Shown in pieces: positions 59,357 through 64,000 of a DNA stretch of 64,000 bases. The DNA lies in contig NZ_FMCQ01000002.1 of the NCBI RefSeq assembly GCF_900091605.1, positions 434,001-498,000 of the forward strand, given 5' to 3'. Source of the DNA: Micromonospora tulbaghiae. GTDB taxonomy: Bacteria > Actinomycetota > Actinomycetes > Mycobacteriales > Micromonosporaceae. Position numbers and translations under genes: made by a program. Below the pieces are notes generated by a model. That model worked only from the letters and a program-made list of their open reading frames with translations, had not been told where the DNA came from and made no database searches. Each line of letters opens with the position of its first letter. Position 1 is the stretch's first letter.

Positions 59357-59629
59357 GTGCCCGACACGATCCGCAACAGGTCCAGTCAGGACGCCGACCT
59401 GCCACGGGGAGTCACCGACCCGTTGCTCTGGCGGGCCGCGTACGACGTGGCCGCCGCCCACCGGCCCGACGAGTCCGGCCGGTGCGAGAGCCTGTTGTGT
59501 GACGGTCAGGTCGCGCCGTGTGACGCGCTGACCGCCGCCCACCGGGCCATGGAACTGGCCGGGGACCGGCACGCCGACCGGGCCGAGCCCGAAACCTGGC
59601 GTACGGAGCAGCGCCGGCGCGCCGCCTGA
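59357..59629 (+). CDS. Hypothetical actinobacterial small protein
   Basis: 90 residues from a GTG at 59357 with AAAGGGGGA five bases upstream. Pattern LLWRAAYDVAAAHRPDESGRCESLLCDGQVAPCDALTAAHRAMELA with three Cys is seen in small actinobacterial proteins of unknown function. The frame is open from 59258, overlapping modC, but the upstream residues look non-coding. No signal or membrane segment. Confidence 0.6.
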   Translation: MPDTIRNRSSQDADLPRGVTDPLLWRAAYDVAAAHRPDESGRCESLLCDGQVAPCDALTAAHRAMELAGDRHADRAEPETWRTEQRRRAA

Positions 59630-59677
59630 GCATCGGGTCGCGGGCGGTTCGAACCGTGGACGCCCCGCTTCCGTGTT

Positions 59678-59683
59678 TATGAT
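59678..59683 (+). promoter_or_regulatory. -10 element of the cryptic PTPS operon
   Basis: TATGAT at 59678-59683 in a 91-base gap before the dehydrogenase gene. No good -35 is visible 16-18 bases upstream. Confidence 0.4.
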
Positions 59684-59720
59684 CGACAACTCGGTCGGAA
59701 TGCGGGGAAGAGGAGAGTTC

Positions 59721-60698
59721 GTGACGGTCGACGCCCACGCGTTCTGGCTTCGCGCCCCCGGCGAGGGCGAGATCCGGCCGGTCCGGCTCGCCGCGCCGGG
59801 TCCAGGTGAGGTGCTGGTCCGTACCCGCTTCTCCGGCGTCAGCCGCGGCACCGAGACGCTCGTGTTCACCGGCCGTGTCCCGGCCGACCAGCACGACGCG
59901 ATGCGCGCGCCGTTCCAGGAGGGCGACTTCCCGGCCCCGGTCAAGTACGGCTACCTGAGCGTCGGCACCGTCGAGGCGGGCGACGAGGGGCTGCTCGGCC
60001 GTACCGTCTTCTGCCTGTACCCGCACCAGAGCGCGTACGTGGTCCCGGCGGACGCCGTGACTGTCGTACCGGACGGTGTGCCGGCGGAGCGCGCGGTGCT
60101 GGCCGGCACCGTGGAGACCGCTGTGAACGCGCTCTGGGACGCCGCGCCGCTGGTCGGGGACCGCGTCACGGTGATCGGCGGCGGGATGGTCGGCTGCGCG
60201 GTCACCGCGCTGCTGGCCCGTTTCCCCGGCGTCCGGGTCGAACTCGTCGACGCCGACCCGGCCCGCGCCGATGTGGCCGCCGCGCTCGGCGCCGACTTCG
60301 CCGCCCCGGCCGACGCGACCGGAGAGCGCGACCTGGTGGTGCACGCCAGCGCCACCTCCGACGGACTGCAACGCGGCCTGGAGCTGCTGCGCCCCGAGGG
60401 CACGGTGCTGGAGCTGAGCTGGTACGGCGACCGCCCGGTCACGCTGGCGCTGGGCGGCGCGTTCCACTCCCGACGGCTGGGCATCCGCAGCAGCCAGGTC
60501 GGCACCGTGTCGCCCCGGCGGGCCGATCGCAGCTACGCCGACCGGCTCGCGCTCGCCCTGGACCTGTTGGCCGACCCGGCGTTCGACGCGCTGCTCACCG
60601 GCCGGTCCCGCTTCGACGACCTGCCCGACGTGCTGGACCGGCTCGCCTCTGGTGAGCTGCCGGCGCTGTGTCATCTCATCACCTACGGCGAGGAGTGA
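59721..60698 (+). CDS. Zinc-less MDR dehydrogenase (BchC-like)
   Basis: 325 residues, medium-chain dehydrogenase/reductase fold. [21 protein letters not shown] in the catalytic domain lacks the Cys/His zinc ligands of classical alcohol dehydrogenases; SRGTE is found in the BchC-like subgroup. Rossmann part: [20 protein letters not shown] with [20 protein letters not shown]. It oxidises or reduces an unknown alcohol with NAD(P). GTG at 59721 with GGAAGAGGAGAG upstream. Two bases separate it from the PTPS gene. Confidence 0.8.
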   Translation: MTVDAHAFWLRAPGEGEIRPVRLAAPGPGEVLVRTRFSGVSRGTETLVFTGRVPADQHDAMRAPFQEGDFPAPVKYGYLSVGTVEAGDEGLLGRTVFCLYPHQSAYVVPADAVTVVPDGVPAERAVLAGTVETAVNALWDAAPLVGDRVTVIGGGMVGCAVTALLARFPGVRVELVDADPARADVAAALGADFAAPADATGERDLVVHASATSDGLQRGLELLRPEGTVLELSWYGDRPVTLALGGAFHSRRLGIRSSQVGTVSPRRADRSYADRLALALDLLADPAFDALLTGRSRFDDLPDVLDRLASGELPALCHLITYGEE

Positions 60699-60700
60699 TC

Positions 60701-61099
60701 GTGTTCAGCGTGACCGTCCGGGACCACATGATGGTCGCCCACAGTTTCCGCGGCGAGGTCTTCGGCCCGGCCCAGCGGCTGCACGGGGCGACGTTCGTCG
60801 TCGACGCCACGTTCCGCCGCGCCGAGCTGGACGACGACGGGATCGTGGTCGACATCGGGCTGGCCACCGGGCAGCTCAAGGCCGTGCTCGCCGAGCTGAA
60901 CTACCGCAACCTGGACGACGAGCCCGCCTTCGCCGGGGTGAACACCACCACCGAGGTGCTCGCGCGGACGATCGCCGACCGGCTCGCCGACGCGGTGCAC
61001 GACGGCCGGCTGGGGGAGGGCGCGCGCGGTCTGGCCGGGATCACCGTCACCCTGCACGAGTCGCACATCGCGTGGGCGAGCTACGAGCGGTCGCTCTGA
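60701..61099 (+). CDS. 6-pyruvoyl-tetrahydropterin synthase/QueD homologue
   Basis: 132 residues, T-fold of the PTPS family, closest in pattern to the S. coelicolor SCO6650-type protein (from memory). The zinc site keeps H14 (VAHSF) and H28 (RLHG), but the third His of the usual HGH motif is A30, and the catalytic Cys of QueD/PTPS aligns with A24 in GPAQRLHG. The C-terminal LHESHIAW motif (Glu and His) is kept. It therefore probably does not carry out the standard PTPS or QueD reaction. GTG at 60701 with AGGAG five bases upstream; GTG is followed four bases after its own stop by the next gene. Confidence 0.85.
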   Translation: MFSVTVRDHMMVAHSFRGEVFGPAQRLHGATFVVDATFRRAELDDDGIVVDIGLATGQLKAVLAELNYRNLDDEPAFAGVNTTTEVLARTIADRLADAVHDGRLGEGARGLAGITVTLHESHIAWASYERSL

Positions 61100-61103
61100 C
61101 CGG

Positions 61104-62141
61104 ATGACAGCCGTCCACGTGGTGCTGCCGGGCGACATCGACGACCCGGCGGACCCCAGCGGCGGCAACGCCTACGACCGCCACGTCTGCCGGGGCCTGG
61201 CCGGGCGCGGCTGGACGGTACGCGAGCACCAGGTGCCGGGCGGCTGGCCGCACCCGGGGCCACGGGAACGCGCCGACCTGGCCGGGCTGCTCGGCGGGCT
61301 GCCCGACGGCGTTCCGGTGCTGCTGGACGGACTGGTCGCCTCGACCGTGCCGGACGTGCTCGCCCCGCACGCCGCGCGGCTGCGCCTGGTGATCCTGGTG
61401 CACCTGCCGATCGAGGGCGAGACGGAGGCGCGGTCGCTGGCGGCGGCCACCGCCGTGGTCGCCACCAGCGAGTGGACCCGCGATCGGCTGCTCGACCGCT
61501 ACCGGTTGTCACCCGGACGGGTGACTGTCGCCCCGCCCGGCGTCGACCCGGCGCCCGTCGCCTCCGGCACGCCCGGCGGGGGACGGCTGCTCTGCGTCGC
61601 GGCGGTCACCCCGGTCAAGGGCCACGACGTGCTCGCCGCCGCGCTCACCGAGGTCGCGGACCTCGACTGGACCTGCGACTGGGTGGGTCCGCCGGACCGG
61701 GACCGGGCGTTCGCCGACCGGCTGCGCGCTCGGCTGACCGCCACCGGTCTCGGTGGCCGGGTCCGGCTCACCGGTCCACGCACCGGCCCCGACCTGGCCG
61801 CCACGTACGCCGCCACCGATCTGCTGGTTGCGCCCTCCCGGCGGGAGACGTACGGGATGGTGGTCACCGAGGCGTTGGCCCGGGGCGTACCGGTGCTGGC
61901 GAGCGACACCGGCGGCCTGCCGGACACGCTCGGGCACGCCCCCGGCGGCGACCGGCCCGGTCTGCTGGTGCCGCCGGGCGACCCGGGCGCGACCGCCGCG
62001 GCGCTGCGCCGCTGGCTCACCGATCCGGGCCTGCGGGACCGGCTGCGCCGCGCCGCCCGGCAGCGGCGGCACACCCTCACCGGCTGGCCGGTCACAGTGG
62101 ACCGGCTGGCGACGGCGCTCAAGGAGGCGACCGAGGCATGA
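61104..62141 (+). CDS. GT4-family glycosyltransferase
   Basis: 345 residues, GT-B fold without membrane helices. N-terminal PSGGNAYDRHVCRGLAGRGW loop binds the acceptor. In the C-terminal half APSRRETYGMVVTEALARGVPVLASDTGGLPD is the GT4 E-x7-E nucleotide-sugar motif. Cytoplasmic retaining transferase, donor unknown. Four bases after the PTPS gene and ATGA overlap with the methyltransferase. Confidence 0.88.
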   Translation: MTAVHVVLPGDIDDPADPSGGNAYDRHVCRGLAGRGWTVREHQVPGGWPHPGPRERADLAGLLGGLPDGVPVLLDGLVASTVPDVLAPHAARLRLVILVHLPIEGETEARSLAAATAVVATSEWTRDRLLDRYRLSPGRVTVAPPGVDPAPVASGTPGGGRLLCVAAVTPVKGHDVLAAALTEVADLDWTCDWVGPPDRDRAFADRLRARLTATGLGGRVRLTGPRTGPDLAATYAATDLLVAPSRRETYGMVVTEALARGVPVLASDTGGLPDTLGHAPGGDRPGLLVPPGDPGATAAALRRWLTDPGLRDRLRRAARQRRHTLTGWPVTVDRLATALKEATEA

Positions 62142-62947
62142 CCACCTCACTCCCGCCCGGCTTCGCGGACTGGCTGCGGCTGCGCGAGCCCGCCGACGCG
62201 GCGGCCCGCAGCGCCGAGCTGGCCGACGCGGTCCGCGACCGGCTGCCCGCCGACCGGCCGCTCGTCGTGCACGACCTGGGCAGCGGCACCGGCTCGATGG
62301 CCCGCTGGCTCGCGCCCCGGCTGCCCGGCCCGCAACGCTGGGTGCTGCACGAACGCGACGCGGACCTGCTGGCGCTGGCCCGGGCCGGACGGCTCACCGC
62401 CGCCGACGGCGCCCAGGTCACCGTGACCACGCGTGGCTCCGACGTCACCCGGCTGACCGCCGCCGACCTGGCCGACGCCCACCTGGTCACCGCGTCCGCG
62501 CTGCTGGACATGCTCACCGCCGAGGAGGTCGAGCGGATGGTGGCGGCCTGCGCCGGTCACCCGACGCTGTTCGCGCTCACCGTGACCGGACGGGCCGAGT
62601 TCACCCCGCCGGACCCGCTCGACGCCGAGCTGACCGCCGCGTTCAACGCCCACCAGCGCCGTACCGTCGACGGACGGATCCTGCTCGGACCCGACGCGGT
62701 GGACGTCGCCGTGACCGCGTTCCGCCGCCACGGCGTCGAGACGCGCGTGCGGTCCACCCCCTGGCGGCTCGGCCCGGAGCAGGCGGAACTGGCCGCCGAG
62801 TGGCTCACCGGCTGGATCGGCGCGGCGGTCGAGGAACGACCGCATCTGTCCGGGCCCGCCGCGACGTATCAGAAGTGGCGGCTCACCGAGGCCGCCGCCG
62901 GCCGGCTCGAGGTGGTGCTGCATCACGCCGACCTGCTCGCCGGCTGA
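62138..62947 (+). CDS. SAM-dependent methyltransferase of the cryptic PTPS operon
   Basis: 269 residues. Motif I VVHDLGSGTGSMARWLAPRL at about 43-62, motif II WVLHERDADLL, and DAHLVTASALLDMLTAEEVERMVAAC as the catalytic strand region. Class I fold; the long C-terminal part (VRSTPWRLGPEQAELAAEWLTGWIGAAVEE) is particular to this group. Overlaps the glycosyltransferase stop by four bases, so both act in one pathway. Confidence 0.8.
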   Translation: MTTSLPPGFADWLRLREPADAAARSAELADAVRDRLPADRPLVVHDLGSGTGSMARWLAPRLPGPQRWVLHERDADLLALARAGRLTAADGAQVTVTTRGSDVTRLTAADLADAHLVTASALLDMLTAEEVERMVAACAGHPTLFALTVTGRAEFTPPDPLDAELTAAFNAHQRRTVDGRILLGPDAVDVAVTAFRRHGVETRVRSTPWRLGPEQAELAAEWLTGWIGAAVEERPHLSGPAATYQKWRLTEAAAGRLEVVLHHADLLAG

Positions 62948-62998
62948 ACCGTACCGGCCGTCGGCACGTGACAACCGGTGGGAACAAGGGAGGACCGT

Positions 62999-63982
62999 TT
63001 GTCACACGTCGCCGTTGCCGGACCCGTACCGGCCGTCACGCTCGCCCCGCGCCCGGCCCGGCCGGGCCGGGCCTGGGTACGCCCGCTGCTCGGGCTCGCG
63101 GTGCTCGCCGCGCTCGTCGCCTCGGTGGGCACCGGCCCGTTCCTGGCGGGGCTGCGGCTGATTGACGCGCCGGCGCTGGCCGCCGCGCTCGGCATCGGCG
63201 TGATCACCACCGTCTGCTGCGCCTGGCGCTGGTCGCTCGTCGCCGGTGGGCTGGGCGTACGCCTGCCGATGCGAGCCGCCGTGGCGCACTGCTACCGGGC
63301 GGTCTTCCTCAACTCCACGCTTCCCGGCGGCGTGCTCGGCGACGTGCACCGGGCGGTACGGCACGGACGCGACGCCGGCGACGTGGCCCGCGGCGTCCGG
63401 GCGGTGGTGTGGGAGCGCACCGCCGGGCAGGTGGTGCAGGTGGTCATCGCGGTGGCGCTGCTGGCCGCGTTCCCGTCGCCGGTGCGCCGGTACCTGCCGG
63501 TGCTGGCCGCCGTGCTGGCCGTGGTCGCGCTGGCGCTGGTGCTGGCCGCCCGCGCGGTGCCCCGCTCCGGGGCGTCCCGCTTCGCCCGGGCGGCCCGGAC
63601 CGCGCTCGCCGACGTCCGCTCCGGAGTGCTGGGCCGCCGGACCTGGGCCGGTGTGGTGATCGCCTCGACAGTGGTGTTCGCCGGCCACCTGGCCACGTTC
63701 GTGGTGGCCGCGCGCACGGCCGGTGCGGACGCGCCGCTGTCGCACCTGCTGCCGTTGACGCTGCTCGCCCTGCTGGCCATGGCGGTGCCGCTGAACGTGG
63801 GCGGATTCGGGCCGCGCGAGGGGGTGGCCGCCTGGGCGTTCGCCTCGGCCGGGCTGACCGCCGCGCAGGGTGTGGCGACCGGCACGGTGTACGGCGCGCT
63901 GGTCCTCGTGGCCAGCCTGCCCGGCGCCGCGGTGCTGCTGGCACGGCGGACGCCCCGGCGCGAGCCCGGCAACTGTCGGTGA
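62999..63982 (+). CDS. YbhN/AglD-like membrane protein (lysylphosphatidylglycerol-synthase TM family)
   Basis: 327 residues with about eight membrane helices. GLRLIDAPALAAALGIGVITTVCCAWRW, FLNSTLPGGVLGDVHRAVRHGRD, VVWERTAGQVVQVV and the FGPREGVAAWAF motif define the family of flippase-like or lipid-linked glycosylation proteins. It could move a lipid-linked product across the membrane. Start TTG at 62999 has AAGGGAGG five bases upstream; the GTG at 62978 lies upstream of that site. 51 bases after the methyltransferase gene. Confidence 0.8.
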   Translation: MSHVAVAGPVPAVTLAPRPARPGRAWVRPLLGLAVLAALVASVGTGPFLAGLRLIDAPALAAALGIGVITTVCCAWRWSLVAGGLGVRLPMRAAVAHCYRAVFLNSTLPGGVLGDVHRAVRHGRDAGDVARGVRAVVWERTAGQVVQVVIAVALLAAFPSPVRRYLPVLAAVLAVVALALVLAARAVPRSGASRFARAARTALADVRSGVLGRRTWAGVVIASTVVFAGHLATFVVAARTAGADAPLSHLLPLTLLALLAMAVPLNVGGFGPREGVAAWAFASAGLTAAQGVATGTVYGALVLVASLPGAAVLLARRTPRREPGNCR

Positions 63983-64000
63983 TCCCGCCTACGGTGGGGG

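Noticed and set aside
1..64000. tRNA/rRNA genes, CRISPR arrays, insertion sequences, attachment sites
   Set aside because: No cloverleaf-like, repeat-spacer, transposase or integrase sequence was seen; base composition is even throughout.

Overview
The window is about 64 kb of very GC-rich DNA with dense genes, GTG starts and ATGA/GTGA overlaps. It looks like chromosome of a filamentous actinomycete. The cellulose/xylan/arabinan-degrading gene set, the Zur regulator and the single-chain carboxylase fit Micromonosporaceae, most likely Micromonospora; this placement is inference. No rRNA, tRNA, CRISPR array, insertion sequence or phage gene was seen.

Layout. (1) 1-12.9 kb: an L-arabinose regulon. 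It holds araB, araD, a four-gene YtfQRT/YjfF-type sugar ABC transporter, araA, a secreted GH43 arabinofuranosidase with a CBM13 domain, and a LacI-family regulator. Four near-identical 14-bp operators (TGTTAnCGnTnACA type) flank araB and the arabinofuranosidase; one sits on a leftward promoter for a gene lying beyond the left edge. (2) 13.0-16.1 kb: CopC-like protein, Tat-exported DyP peroxidase and PCuAC copper chaperone, divergent from zur. (3) 16.4-24.4 kb: a 1,820-residue single-chain biotin-dependent carboxylase, a DUF2188 protein, a methyltransferase and an MFS exporter. (4) 24.4-28.6 kb: FMN-dependent glutamate-synthase-like protein, an ECF sigma factor with a membrane partner, a lipoprotein and a DUF5872-like protein. 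(5) 28.7-36.8 kb: a xylan/xylobiose locus: GH10 xylanase, LacI regulator (BxlR-like), BxlEFG-type transporter and GH3 beta-xylosidase.

(6) 36.9-41.2 kb: a three-gene polysaccharide cluster (membrane glycosyltransferase, BcsA-like GT2 synthase, GH26-like hydrolase). (7) 41.2-44.5 kb: DUF1963 protein, a Tat-exported class V aminotransferase-like lipoprotein, and a cutinase with the hallmarks of polyester (PET-type) hydrolases. (8) 44.6-52.9 kb: a LAL-type LuxR regulator and methyltransferase next to an aromatic-polyketide tailoring cassette without any ketosynthase: a fused ABM-ABM-FAD monooxygenase, a stand-alone ABM protein, a P450 and a tandem-duplicated TcmI-type cyclase. (9) 53-56 kb: DUF1622 protein, macro-domain protein and a CopB-type Cu-ATPase behind a perfect CsoR-like palindrome. 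(10) 56.2-59.3 kb: molybdate operon (MerR-HTH/Mop regulator, modA, modB, modC). (11) 59.4-64 kb: a conserved but cryptic operon of a BchC-like dehydrogenase, a PTPS/QueD homologue lacking the usual catalytic Cys, a GT4 glycosyltransferase, a methyltransferase and a YbhN-like membrane protein.

The genes combine into plant-biomass use (arabinan and xylan breakdown outside the cell, uptake, intracellular catabolism, each under its own LacI repressor), copper handling at two loci, and two biosynthetic clusters with no assignable product. The polyketide tailoring cassette and the pterin/glycosyltransferase operon are the best candidates for undescribed chemistry.
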